Shown piece by piece: positions 52,724 through 61,584 of a stretch of 64,000 bases of DNA. The notes under the pieces were generated by a model. That model was given only the letters and a program-made list of their open reading frames with translations, had not been told where the DNA came from and did no database searches. Location: contig CAWJEE010000018.1 of assembly GCA_963841815.1 (NCBI GenBank), positions 1 to 64,000 of the forward strand. Reading direction: 5' to 3'. Made by a program: the position numbers and the translations under genes. Position 1 is the first letter of the stretch, and each line of letters starts with the position of its first letter. The stretch is from JAOUJD01 sp963841815 (GTDB taxonomy: Bacteria; Pseudomonadota; Gammaproteobacteria; Burkholderiales; Burkholderiaceae_F).

Positions 52724-52995
52724 TCGACGATGTCTCCGCGAAGCAGGTACTTGGACAGCGCGATCGTCCCGACGAAACCCAGCATCGAAATGACGAGGGC
52801 GGCCTCGAAGTAGAGGACGGTATCGAAGCGAATCCCGACCAGGATCAGCAGGGCCATCGAGTTCACGTACAGCGTGTCCAGTGCGAGTATGCGGTCCGGC
52901 AATCCCGGCCCGCGCAGCAGCCGCCAGGTGGCGAGCAGCATCGACAGGGCAAGCCCTCCGATCGCCCAGGGCACGACCGCGGCGAGCCAGCTCAT
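52720..52995 (-). CDS. mnhF: Na+/H+ antiporter subunit F (Mrp/Mnh)
   Basis: This 91-residue three-helix subunit has the family motif RLLRGPGLPDRILALDTLYVN in the first loop, and helices at about 5-25, 38-55 and 60-80. Its ATG is preceded by AAGGAGG at 4-base spacing. That Shine-Dalgarno is formed where an intergenic repeat element meets its flanking duplication. Confidence 0.93.
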   Translation of the reverse strand: MSWLAAVVPWAIGGLALSMLLATWRLLRGPGLPDRILALDTLYVNSMALLILVGIRFDTVLYFEAALVISMLGFVGTIALSKYLLRGDIVE

Positions 52996-53075
52996 GTTGC
53001 CTCCTTGGCGCTGCGCACCTTCCCCCCGAGGGGGAGCGAGCGCCTTCGGAGCGGCCGGGCGGCGCTCATGTTGCC
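52991..53075 (-). repeat. 63-bp palindromic intergenic element flanked by 11-bp direct repeats
   Basis: The element spans 53002-53064. Identical 11-mers CTCATGTTGCC lie at 52991-53001 and 53065-53075. On the coding strand the 11-mer is GGCAACATGAG and contains ATGA. Removing one copy plus the element makes the mnhE stop overlap the mnhF start, the arrangement seen at the neighbouring D/E and F/G junctions. The element contains CCCCCCGAGGGGG and a CCTTCGGAGCGGCCGGGCGGCG palindromic part. It looks like a small mobile intergenic repeat that landed at the junction with target duplication. Confidence 0.75.
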
Positions 53076-53557
53076 CCCTCGAAGATGCGCCTCAGCGGCG
53101 CTTCGTACCGGGTCTTGATCGATGCGACGAGCTCAGCTTCGTCAGCGACATTCAGCGCATGGACCAGCAGGTGCTTCCGGTCATCCGTCAGATCCGCCGA
53201 CAGCGTCCCGGGCGTCATCGTGATGATCCCGGCCAGGGTGGCGATCCCGTGCGGATCGCGGATCGCGAGCGGCAGCCAGACAAAGCGCGGATGGATGCGG
53301 CGCTCCGGGCCGATGATCAGCATCGCCACCTGCACGTTCGAGACGACGATGTCCCGGAGCACGGTCACGGCGAGCGCCACGAGCGTCGGCCACGAGCGCA
53401 GGCGAAACCGGTCGGGCCGGAACGGTTCCGTGAACCACGGGATCGCGATGCCGAGCACGGCCGCCAGCGCGACGTGCCCCGCCGAAACGCCGTTGAGCAG
53501 CAGCCATGCGCCGAAGAGGACCAGGCTCAGCAGGGGCGCGGGAACGAGTCGCGACAT
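53066..53557 (-). CDS. mnhE: Na+/H+ antiporter subunit E (Mrp/Mnh)
   Basis: This 163-residue subunit has N-terminal helices (LLSLVLFGAWLLLNGVSAGHVALAAVLG) and the MnhE motifs VLRDIVVSNVQVAMLI and TMTPGTLSADLTDDRKHLLVHAL. ATG 53557 overlaps the mnhD stop (TGATG). It is intact, in contrast with the neighbouring mnhD. Confidence 0.93.
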   Translation of the reverse strand: MSRLVPAPLLSLVLFGAWLLLNGVSAGHVALAAVLGIAIPWFTEPFRPDRFRLRSWPTLVALAVTVLRDIVVSNVQVAMLIIGPERRIHPRFVWLPLAIRDPHGIATLAGIITMTPGTLSADLTDDRKHLLVHALNVADEAELVASIKTRYEAPLRRIFEGAT

Positions 53558-55129
53558 CACGGTTTCTTCATCCCTTCGCGCGGCGTCCACGCTGGCGGGA
53601 CCGGCTGCGCCCCGAGCACCGCGCCGACGTAGGCACGACGATCCAGCAGCTGCGCCGCGGTCGATTCGGCGTACTGCGTCATCGGGCCGGCATTCAGCAC
53701 GACGAGCAGCATCGCGACCGTCAGCCAGCCGATCGCAAGGCGCTCGACGCGCGCCGGTCGCGCAGCCACCATCTGCGCCCGGTTCGCGTCAGCCGCCTTC
53801 CAGAAGACGGTGGATCCCGCGCGCGCGACGGCGATCATCATGCCGAGGCCGGACAGGAGCAGCGCAGCCCACGTGGCGGCCATCAGCGGCTGGTCGGCGG
53901 ACGCCCGCAGCAGCAGCGCCTTGCCGATGAAGCCGCCCATCGGCGGCAGGCCCGCCGCCTCGAGCGCGAACACGAAGAACAGCACGCCGTACGCCGCGCG
54001 GTGCGCGAGCGGGGCGGGAATCATCGCGTCGTCCGCCTCGCCGCGACCGCTCGCGATCGAGTCGACCAGCAGGAACAGCGCGGCGGCGACGAGCGTGCTG
54101 TTGACGAGATAGAAGAGGGCCGCGCTCAGCGTCGCCGCCGACCCGAGCCCGATCGCCAGCAGCAGCGTGCCGGCCGAGGCAATGACGAGGTACGACGACC
54201 AGGGTGCGCAACCGGATCGCCGCCAGCGTTCCGAGCGCGGCCAGGGCCAGCGTGCCGATCGCGAGCCACGGCAGCCAGGGGTCGGCGACGTCGGTCGCCA
54301 CCCCGGCGTCGTCGCCGAAGATCAGCGTGGTGACGCGCGCGACGCAATAGACGCCGACCTTGGTCATGATCGCGAAGAGCGCAGCCACCGGCGCCGACGC
54401 GGCGCCGTACGTGTCCGGCAGCCAGAAGTACAGCGGCAGGAGCGCGGCCTTGACGCAGAAGACGACGATCAGCAGCAGCGCCGCCGCGCGGACGAGCGCC
54501 GCCGGTCCGGGCCGAGCGCAGCCACGCGCTGCGCAAGGTCGGCCATGTTCAGCGTGCCGGTGACTCCGTAGAGCAGCGCGACCGCCATCGAGGAACAGCG
54601 CCGAGCCGGCGAGGTTGAAACCGACGTAGTGGATCGCGGCGCTTCACGCGCGCAGCCCCGCCGCCGTGCAGCAGGAGGCCGTAGGACGCGATCAGCAGCA
54701 CCTCGAAGAACACGAACAGGTTGAAGAGGTCCGCCGTGAGGAACGCGCCGTTCAGGCCCATCAGCTGGAACTGGAACAGCGCGTGGTAGTGGAGTCCCTG
54801 CGCGTCGTGCGCGCCGCGCGCCTCGCCCCCGCGCGCGTACAGCACGCTCGCGATGGCCACGACGGCCGTCAGCACCAGCATCAGCGCGGACAGGCGGTCG
54901 AGCACCAGCGCGATGCCGAAAGGCGCTTTCCAGTTGCCGAGCAGGTAGGGATGAACCGCCCCGCTCGCCGCAACTCCGGCCAGGTGAAGCGCAACGCCGA
55001 GCAGGACGAACGTCGTTCCGATCGACAAGGCGCGCGCGAGGCTGGCCGCTCGCCGCTCGAGCAGCAGGCAGGCGCCCCGGCGATCAGTGGCAGCACGACG
55101 GGAACGACGATCCAGTGCGGCCAGTTCAT
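53557..55129 (-). pseudogene. mnhD: Na+/H+ antiporter subunit D (Mrp/Mnh), five frameshifts
   Basis: MnhD is a proton-pumping NuoN/MnhA-type membrane subunit. Conserved segments appear in successive frames: MNWPHWIVVPVVLPLIAGA, LFQFQLMGLNGAFLTADLFNLF, FCVKAALLPLYFWLPDTYGA and LEAAGLPPMGGFIGKALLLR. Frame changes lie near 55076 (a C-run short by one), 54640, 54590, 54513 and 54196. Two are missing and three are extra bases, net +1, agreeing with the 1573-nt span. The last 210 codons are uninterrupted. Restored length is about 523 residues. Sequence error and recent decay are both possible. Confidence 0.85.
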
Positions 55130-55488
55130 GGCCGCTCCCGCCGCGCCTGCGGCTCCTCGCCGTCGACGTGATCGCTGTCGGTCTCCGCGCGGGCCACGAG
55201 CGCGATGACGAGCAGCAGGGCCGTCATCGCGAAGCTGATCACGATGGCGGTCAGCACCAGCGCCTGCGGCAGCGGATCGGCGTAGTTGGCCAGCGCCGGC
55301 ACCTGGCTGCCGTCGAGGATCGGCGGCGCGTCCCACGGTCAGGCGCCCCATCACGAAGATGAACAGGTTGACGGCGTACGACAGCAGCGTGAGGCCGAGC
55401 ACCAGGTCGAAGGTGCGCGCGCGCAGCATCAGGTAGACGCCGGCGCCGGTCGAGCACGCCCACGAACGATGGCGACCATCAGTTCCAT
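55126..55488 (-). pseudogene. mnhC: Na+/H+ antiporter subunit C (Mrp/Mnh), three frameshifts
   Basis: This NuoK-like three-helix subunit should be about 119 residues. The recognisable parts are MELMVAIV, then LTGAGVYLMLRARTFDLVLG and LSYAVNLFIFVMGRLTVG, then DPLPQALVLTAIVISFAMTALL. Extra bases are needed out of frame near 55466, 55457 and 55333, each a single insertion. The stop overlaps the mnhD start (ATGA). The tail EPQARRERP is intact. Confidence 0.8.
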
Positions 55489-58299
55489 CACGCGTGCGCT
55501 CCCGGTCGCCGCCGACGGCTGCAGGCGGCCGATGGCGGTCAGCATCACCATGGTCGCGCCGACGACGGTCAGGAACACGCCAAGGTCGAAGAGCGCCGCG
55601 CTCGCGAGCGGCACCTCGCCGAACAGTGGCAAGCAGCGGATAGTCGTAGGTGCTGGTCAGGAAGGGATGCGCCGAGCAGCCCGCTGCCGACCCCGGTCGC
55701 GCCGCGATCAGCAGGCCGGCGGCGATCCAGTGCCGGAAGTCCGTGCGCCGCCGGTCACTCACCCACTGCTCTCCGTGGGCGACGCTACTGCAGGATCATC
55801 GCGATCGCGAGCACGAGTCCGGCGATGAAGCCGCCGCCGGGCAGATTGTGACCACGCAGGAACAGGTACACGGCCACCAGCGCGGCGAGCGGCAGCAGCA
55901 GGCGCGCGACGAGCGCAGCATCAGCGGGTGCGCGTTGCGCTCGGTCGGCGACGGGCGAGAGCCGGCCGTGCGCGCTCCTTCGGGTGCCTTCGCAGCAGCA
56001 GCGCCTCGATGATCAGCGCGGCGATGCCGAGCACGGTGATCTCGCCCAGGGTGTCGAAGCCCCGGTAGTCGACGAGGATCACGTTGACGACGTTCGCGCC
56101 GCCGCCCAGCGGGACCGCGGTCTCGAGGAAGTACGTCGAGATCGAATCGAGCGGGCTCGAGCCAGCACCAGCCAGACCAGCGCGGTCGACGCCAGCGCCG
56201 CGCCGCAGGCGACGATCGCATCGCAGCGTTCGCCGCGCGGCCGATCGTTCCGGCGGCGCTCTCCTGCGGCAGCCAGTTCAGCGCGAGCATCATCAGGATG
56301 ATCGGTCGCCAGTTCGACCAGCAGCTGCGTCAGCGCGAGGTCCGGGGCCGACAGGTAGACGAACACCAGCGCGACGACGAGGCCGACCGCGCCGAGCACC
56401 GTCAGCGCGAGCAGGCGCCGCCGGAATCGACGCAGCGTCGCGAGCGTCGCCGCGATGCCGACGAACCACAGCAACGACGAACCGCAAGCGACGGCGGCGG
56501 CGCACGGGAGCGCCGGCGCCAGGCGCCAAGCGTGGCGGCGAGCGAGAAAGGGAAGGACGCCGGCCACCAGCGCCATCGCCACGAGCAGCAGCAGGTAGCG
56601 CTGCAGGCTGCCGTTCTGCAGTCCGAGCGTCAGGTCGCGCGCCGCCTGTCACCAGCGCCGTCAGCGACGAACGCGAACGCTTCGCGACCGCCGCGCGGCA
56701 GCTGGACGATCCGGTGCAGGTTGATGAAGCGCTGCAGGCCGAAGTACAGCGCCACGCCGCCGCCCAGCGCGACGAGCTCATCACGAGCGGCGGGTTGAAG
56801 CCATGCCAGATCGGCGAGGCTGTAGCGCGGGAAGCGGCGCGCCCAGCGCCGCCCGCGCCCCGCCGCGCGAGAATCGGGCCGACCGTCAGTGCCGGGGCGA
56901 GTCCGACGACCAGGCAGACACAGGACCAGCAGCTCGACCGGAACGCGCATGAAGCGCGGCGGCTCGTGCGGCGTCTTCGGCAGGCCGACCGGCTCGCCGT
57001 TGAAGAACACGTCGTGGATGAAGCGCATGCTGTAGGCGACGCTGAACACCCCGGCCAGCGTCGCGCCGACGGGCAGCAGCCACCCCATCACCGCGCGCGT
57101 TGCTCTCGAGCGCCTCGGCGAAGAACATCTCCTTCGACAGGAAGCCGTTCAGCAACGGCACGCCGGCCATCGCCGAACTGGCGACCATCGCGAGCAGCGC
57201 GGTCCTCGGCATGTACTTCCACAGGCCGTTCAGCTTGCGCATGTCGCGCGAGCCGGTCTCGTGGTCGATGATGCCGGCGGCCATGAAGAGCGAGGCCTTG
57301 AAGGTCGCGTGGTTGAGGATGTGGAAGACCCCGGCGACGACAGCGAGCGGCGAGTCGAGGCCGAACAGCAGCGTGATCAGGCCGAGGTGGCTGATCGTCG
57401 AATAGGCGAGCAGGCCCTTCAGGTCGTGCTGGAAGATGGCGAACTACGCGCCGAGCAGCAGCGTCACGAGCCCGGTCGCGCGACGATCCAGAACCACGGC
57501 GTCGGTGCCGCCGAGCGCCGGGTAGAGACGCGCGAGCAGGAACACGCCGGCCTTGACCATCGTGGCCGAATGCAGGTAGGCCGACACCGGGGTCGGCGCC
57601 GCCATCGCGTGCGGCAGCCAGAAGTGAAACGGGAACTGCGCGCTCTTCGTGAAGCGCCGAGCAGCACGAGCACGAGCGCGGGCACGTAGAGCGGGTGCGC
57701 GCGGATCGTCGCCCGGCCGCCAGCACCGCGTCGAGCTGGACGCTGCCGACGATGTGCCCGATCAGCAGCACGCCGCCGAGCAGGGCGCAGGCCGCCGGTG
57801 CCGGTGATCGCCAGCGCCATGCGCGCCCCTTCGCGCGCGTCCGGGCGGTGCTTCCAGTAGCCGATCAGCAGGAACGACGAGAGGCTGGTGGCTCCCAGAA
57901 GACGACGAGCAGGATCAGGTTGTCGGCCAGCACGACGCCCAGCATCGCGCCCATGAACAGCAGCAGGAACAGGAAGAAGCGCGCCGGCGGATCGTCGTCG
58001 AGCAGGTAGTAGGCGGCGTAGAGCACGACCAGCGCGCCGATGCCGACGATCAGCAGCGCGAAGAGCCACGCCAGGCCGTCCATCCGGAAGCCGAAGTCGA
58101 GGCCCAGCGCCGGCATCCATTCGACCGACCAGCGCAGCACCTCGCCGGCCAGGATCGGCGGCGCGGCGAGCAGCGCGAGCACGAGCCCGGTCAACGGAAA
58201 GACGCCGGCCAGCCACGCGCTGAGCCGACGGCGTTCGTTCGGCAGCAGCGCCAGCAGCAACGCGCCGGCGAAGGGCAACAGGGCAATCAGAGCCGGCAT
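55488..58299 (-). pseudogene. mnhA: Na+/H+ antiporter subunit A with fused subunit B (Mrp/Mnh), many frameshifts
   Basis: This is the large NuoL-like subunit with a C-terminal MnhB domain, expected at about 935 residues. Segments in order are LIALLPFAGALLLALLPNE, DGLAWLFALLIVGIGALVVLY, HDLKGLLAYSTISHLG, ILNHATFKASLFMAAGIIDHE, GVPLLNGFLSKEMFFAEAL, SAPDLALTQLLVELAT, VVNVILVDYRGFDTLGEITVLG, and the MnhB part FLTSTYDYPLL and FDLGVFLTVVGATMVM. They need at least 17 single-base shifts of both signs (near 57888, 57790, 57717, 57656, 57497, 57480, 57094, 56922, 56850, 56660, 56314, 56222, 56160, 55925, 55789, 55703, 55665, 55632) and cross one TAG at 57444-57446. ATG 58299 overlaps the upstream exchanger stop. 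Confidence 0.82.
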
Positions 58300-59369
58300 C
58301 AGCGCGGTGCGGCGTTCGAGCGCAGCAGGCTGACCACGAGAACGATCACCGTCAGCGGCAGCACGTACTCGAGCATCGTGTCCGAGAAACCCTGCAGCGC
58401 GGCGTGGCGAGTCGCGGCAAGGATCAGGAACGCGGTGTAGGCGACGTAGTACATGAGGAAGAGCGACCCCTCCCAGCGCGCGATCCGGCGACCGGTCACG
58501 AAGATCGGGAAGCACGCAACCGCGGCCGCCAGCATCACCCACAGGTCGAATGCGAGCAGCGGCGATGCCACCGTCATGCCACCCGGCGCCACGAGGCCCG
58601 ATACGCCGAGGCAGCAGAGGATGTTGAAGGTATTGCTGCCGACCACGTTGCCGACCGCGATGTCGCGCTCGCCCCGGATCGTGGCGACGACCGATGTCGC
58701 CACCTCGGGCAGCGAGGTGCCGGCCGCGACGACCGTCAGGCCGATGACGAGATCGGAGACGCCGAGCGCCCGCGCGAACTCGACTGCCGCGTCCACCAGC
58801 CAGTCGGCGCCGACGACCAGCATGACGAGCCCGGCGACGACGAGCAGCACCTGGACCGACCAGTGGCGATCCCAGCGGGAGGCTGCGGGGAGCTCCGAGA
58901 GGACCGCGTCCTCGGTCTCGATCCCCGCGCGCCGCGACTGCACGACGAGGAACACGGTGTAGGCGACGAGCATGGCCGCGAGCAACGCCGCGTCGAAGCG
59001 CCCGATGTGGCCGTCGAGCGCCATCACGCAGAGGATCACGGAAGCGCCGATCATGATCGGCACCTCCTGCCGCACCAGCTGGCGATGGATGACCAGCGGC
59101 GCGATGAGGGCGGACACCCCGAGGATGAAGAGCACGTTGAAGATGTTGCTGCCGACCACGTTGCCCACGGCGATGTCGCTCTTGCCCTGCAGCACGGCTC
59201 CGACCGACACCGCGGTTTCCGGCGCGCTCGTGCCGAAGGCCACGACGGTGAGGCCGACCACCAGCGGGGAGATGCCGAAGGAGACGGCGAGCTTGGCGGC
59301 GCCACGGACCAGCAGCGAGGCGCCCGCGACGAGGGCAATCAGCCCGAGGACGAAGAAGACAAGGCTCAT
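58299..59369 (-). CDS. CaCA family calcium/sodium antiporter (YrbG-like)
   Basis: This 356-residue membrane protein has two inverted repeats, each with the alpha motif: VGLTVVAFGTSAPETAVSV with GNVVGSNIFNVLFILG, and IGLTVVAAGTSLPEVATSV with GNVVGSNTFNILCCLG. Ten helices are expected and the acidic residues of both motifs are present. It would exchange Ca2+ for Na+ or H+. Its TGA overlaps the mnhA ATG (TGATG), so it is translationally coupled to the Mrp antiporter operon. Confidence 0.93.
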   Translation of the reverse strand: MSLVFFVLGLIALVAGASLLVRGAAKLAVSFGISPLVVGLTVVAFGTSAPETAVSVGAVLQGKSDIAVGNVVGSNIFNVLFILGVSALIAPLVIHRQLVRQEVPIMIGASVILCVMALDGHIGRFDAALLAAMLVAYTVFLVVQSRRAGIETEDAVLSELPAASRWDRHWSVQVLLVVAGLVMLVVGADWLVDAAVEFARALGVSDLVIGLTVVAAGTSLPEVATSVVATIRGERDIAVGNVVGSNTFNILCCLGVSGLVAPGGMTVASPLLAFDLWVMLAAAVACFPIFVTGRRIARWEGSLFLMYYVAYTAFLILAATRHAALQGFSDTMLEYVLPLTVIVLVVSLLRSNAAPR

Positions 59370-59474
59370 GGCGCCGGTTTCGGTGGGCCGAGCACCGGCC
59401 CGGCAGCGCCAGAGTATAGGTGCCGGGGCCTGCGGTCGCGGCCCCGGCGGGTTCAGGGAAAGCGAGGAGCGCCG

Positions 59475-60812
59475 CTACAACACGTAGCGCGCGAGGTCCT
59501 CGTTGCGAGCGAGCTCGGCCAGGCGGTCATCGACATACGCGGCGTTCACCCGCACGCGGTTCTCGCCGCCCGACGCGCCACTGCCCGCCGCGAACGAGAC
59601 GTCCTCGACCAGCTTCTCCATCACCGTGTACAGGCGACGGGCGCCGATGTTCTCGGTCTTCTCGTTGACCGCGTGCGCGATCTCGGCCATGCGGTGGATT
59701 CCGTCCTCCGTGAACTCCAGCGTGCAGCCGTCGGTCGCGAGCAGCGCCGTGTACTGCTCCGTGAGGCTGGCATCGGTCGTCTTCAGGATGCGCTCGAAGT
59801 CACCGACGGTGAGGGAGTCGAGCTCGACGCGGATCGGGAAGCGCCCCTGCATCTCGGGTATCAGGTCCGACGGCTTCGAGAGATGGAACGCGCCCGACGC
59901 GATGAACAGGATGTGGTCCGTCTTCACCATGCCGTACTTGGTGTTGACGGTGGTGCCCTCGACCAGCGGCAGCAGGTCGCGTTGCACGCCCTGGCGCGAG
60001 ACGTCGGCGCCGTGCATCTCGGAGCGCGACGCGATCTTGTCGATCTCGTCGATGAACACGATGCCGTTGCTCTCGGCGTTGGCCACAGCGCGCGCTTTCA
60101 GTTCCTCGTCGTTGACGAGGCGGGCAGCCTCCTCGTCGGCCAGGAGCTTCAGCGCCTCCCTGACCGGCATCCTGCGCGGCTTGCGGCGGTCGCGGCCCAT
60201 GTTGGCGAACATCGACTGGATCTGCTGGGTCAGTTCCTCCATCCCCGGAGGCGCCATCACGTCGAGCGACGCCGGCATCGCCGACACCTCGATCTCGATT
60301 TCCTTGTCGTCGAGGTCGCCCTCGCGCAGCTTCTTGCGGAATTTCTGCCGTGTGGCGCTGTCCTCGTCGCGCTCCGGCGGCGCGGCGAAGCCGACTGTCC
60401 GTGCGGGCGGCAACAGGATGTCGAGGACACGATCTTCGGCGGCATCCTGCGCGCGCGTCGCGACTTTCTTCATCTCCGCTTCGCGCGTCTGCTTGATCGA
60501 GATGTCGACGAGGTCGCGGATGATGGTGTCGACGTCGCGCCCGACGTAGCCGACCTCCGTGAACTTGGTGGCCTCGACCTTGATGAACGGGGCATCGGCC
60601 AGCCGCGCCAGCCGGCGCGCGATCTCGGTCTTGCCGACCCCGGTCGGGCCGATCATCAGGATGTTCTTCGGGGTGATCTCCGAACGCAGCGGCTCCGCGA
60701 CCTGCTGGCGGCGCCAGCGGTTGCGCAACGCGACGGCCACCGCGCGCTTGGCGCGGTCCTGGCCGACGATGTACTTGTTCAGTTCGTGGACGATTTCGCG
60801 GGGAGTCATCAT
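59475..60812 (-). CDS. hslU: ATP-dependent protease ATPase subunit HslU
   Basis: This 445-residue AAA+ unfoldase works with the HslV peptidase. It begins TPREIVHELNKYIVGQDRAKRAVAVALRNRWRR. Walker A is GPTGVGKTEIARRLA, Walker B region GIVFIDEIDKIA, and the C-terminal ELARNEDLARYVL docks into HslV. Either of two adjacent ATG codons (60812, 60809) can start it. The intermediate I domain with its acidic insert (EIEIEVSAM) is present. Confidence 0.97.
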   Translation of the reverse strand: MMTPREIVHELNKYIVGQDRAKRAVAVALRNRWRRQQVAEPLRSEITPKNILMIGPTGVGKTEIARRLARLADAPFIKVEATKFTEVGYVGRDVDTIIRDLVDISIKQTREAEMKKVATRAQDAAEDRVLDILLPPARTVGFAAPPERDEDSATRQKFRKKLREGDLDDKEIEIEVSAMPASLDVMAPPGMEELTQQIQSMFANMGRDRRKPRRMPVREALKLLADEEAARLVNDEELKARAVANAESNGIVFIDEIDKIASRSEMHGADVSRQGVQRDLLPLVEGTTVNTKYGMVKTDHILFIASGAFHLSKPSDLIPEMQGRFPIRVELDSLTVGDFERILKTTDASLTEQYTALLATDGCTLEFTEDGIHRMAEIAHAVNEKTENIGARRLYTVMEKLVEDVSFAAGSGASGGENRVRVNAAYVDDRLAELARNEDLARYVL

Positions 60813-60833
60813 AAAGGTCTCACTGCTCGTGTA

Positions 60834-60911
60834 CGCGACCCTTCGGGTCGCACGTGCACTCGCAGTGCTTAGTTAGGCGCCCGCCCTTCGGGCGGCCGGG
60901 TGGGCGGGCGC
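60834..60911 (-). repeat. Cluster of three hairpins (REP-like element) between hslV and hslU
   Basis: Three palindromes occupy the 142-bp gap. GCGACCC/GGGTCGC lies at 60835-60851 with a TTC loop, GCACT/AGTGC at 60856-60868, and GCGCCCGCCC/GGGCGGGCGC at 60877-60911. The third contains CGCCCTTCGGGCGGCCGGG, resembling the element at 53.0 kb. The structure is direct observation; membership of one repeat family is inference. Confidence 0.65.
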
Positions 60912-60954
60912 TGATCAAAGGCAACGGGGACTGCGTCGCCAAGATGCCGCTGCG

Positions 60955-61491
60955 TCACTCGAGCGACTCGATGGTGTGGGACTGGTTGGTGTAGATGCAG
61001 ATGTCTCCGGCGATCGTGAGGGCTTTCTTGACGATCTCGACCGGCTGCAGTTCGGTGTTGTCGAGCAGCGCCTTCGCGGCGGCGTGGGCGTAGGGACCGC
61101 CGGAGCCGATCGAGATCAGCCCGCCCTCGGGTTCGAGTACGTCGCCGTTGCCGGTGATGATCAGCGACGCTTCCCGATCGGCGACCGCGAGCATCGCCTC
61201 GAGCCGTCGCAGGATGCGATCGGTGCGCCAGTCCTTCGCCAGTTCCACGGCGGATCGCACGAGGTTGCCCTGGTGCTTGTCGAGCTTCGCCTCGAAGCGC
61301 TCGAACAGCGTGAACGCGTCTGCCGTCGCGCCGGCGAAACCGGCGAGGATGCGATCCTGGTAGAGGCGACGGACCTTGCGCGCTCCCTGCTTGATCACGA
61401 TGTTGCCCAGCGTGACCTGGCCGTCGCCTCCGAGCGCGACCTTGCCGCCGCGGCGGACGGAAACGATGGTGGTGCCGTGGAAGGATTCCAT
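60955..61491 (-). CDS. hslV: ATP-dependent protease peptidase subunit HslV
   Basis: This 178-residue N-terminal-nucleophile peptidase begins MESFHGTTIVSVRRGGKV. Removal of MESFHG exposes the catalytic threonine. GARKVRRLYQDRILAGFAGATADAFTLFERFE is typical. With HslU it forms a two-component protease for misfolded proteins. hslV precedes hslU in transcription, with a repeat element between. Confidence 0.97.
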   Translation of the reverse strand: MESFHGTTIVSVRRGGKVALGGDGQVTLGNIVIKQGARKVRRLYQDRILAGFAGATADAFTLFERFEAKLDKHQGNLVRSAVELAKDWRTDRILRRLEAMLAVADREASLIITGNGDVLEPEGGLISIGSGGPYAHAAAKALLDNTELQPVEIVKKALTIAGDICIYTNQSHTIESLE

Positions 61492-61584
61492 TGGGGACTT
61501 GGTGGAAGGTGTCGGGCCCGGCGAACGCCGTAGGCGCTAAATGGGGCCGCCTGCCCGGGACTCAATCCCGGACGGAAGGAGCGC

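Noticed and set aside
55429..56300. A missing separate mnhB gene
   Set aside because: The MnhB segments (FLTSTYDYPLL, FDLGVFLTVVGA) follow the MnhA C-terminal part without a gap, so subunit B is fused to A, as is common in proteobacteria.
58404..60872. A plus-strand frame of about 820 codons
   Set aside because: Antisense to the CaCA exchanger and hslU; no recognisable domain.
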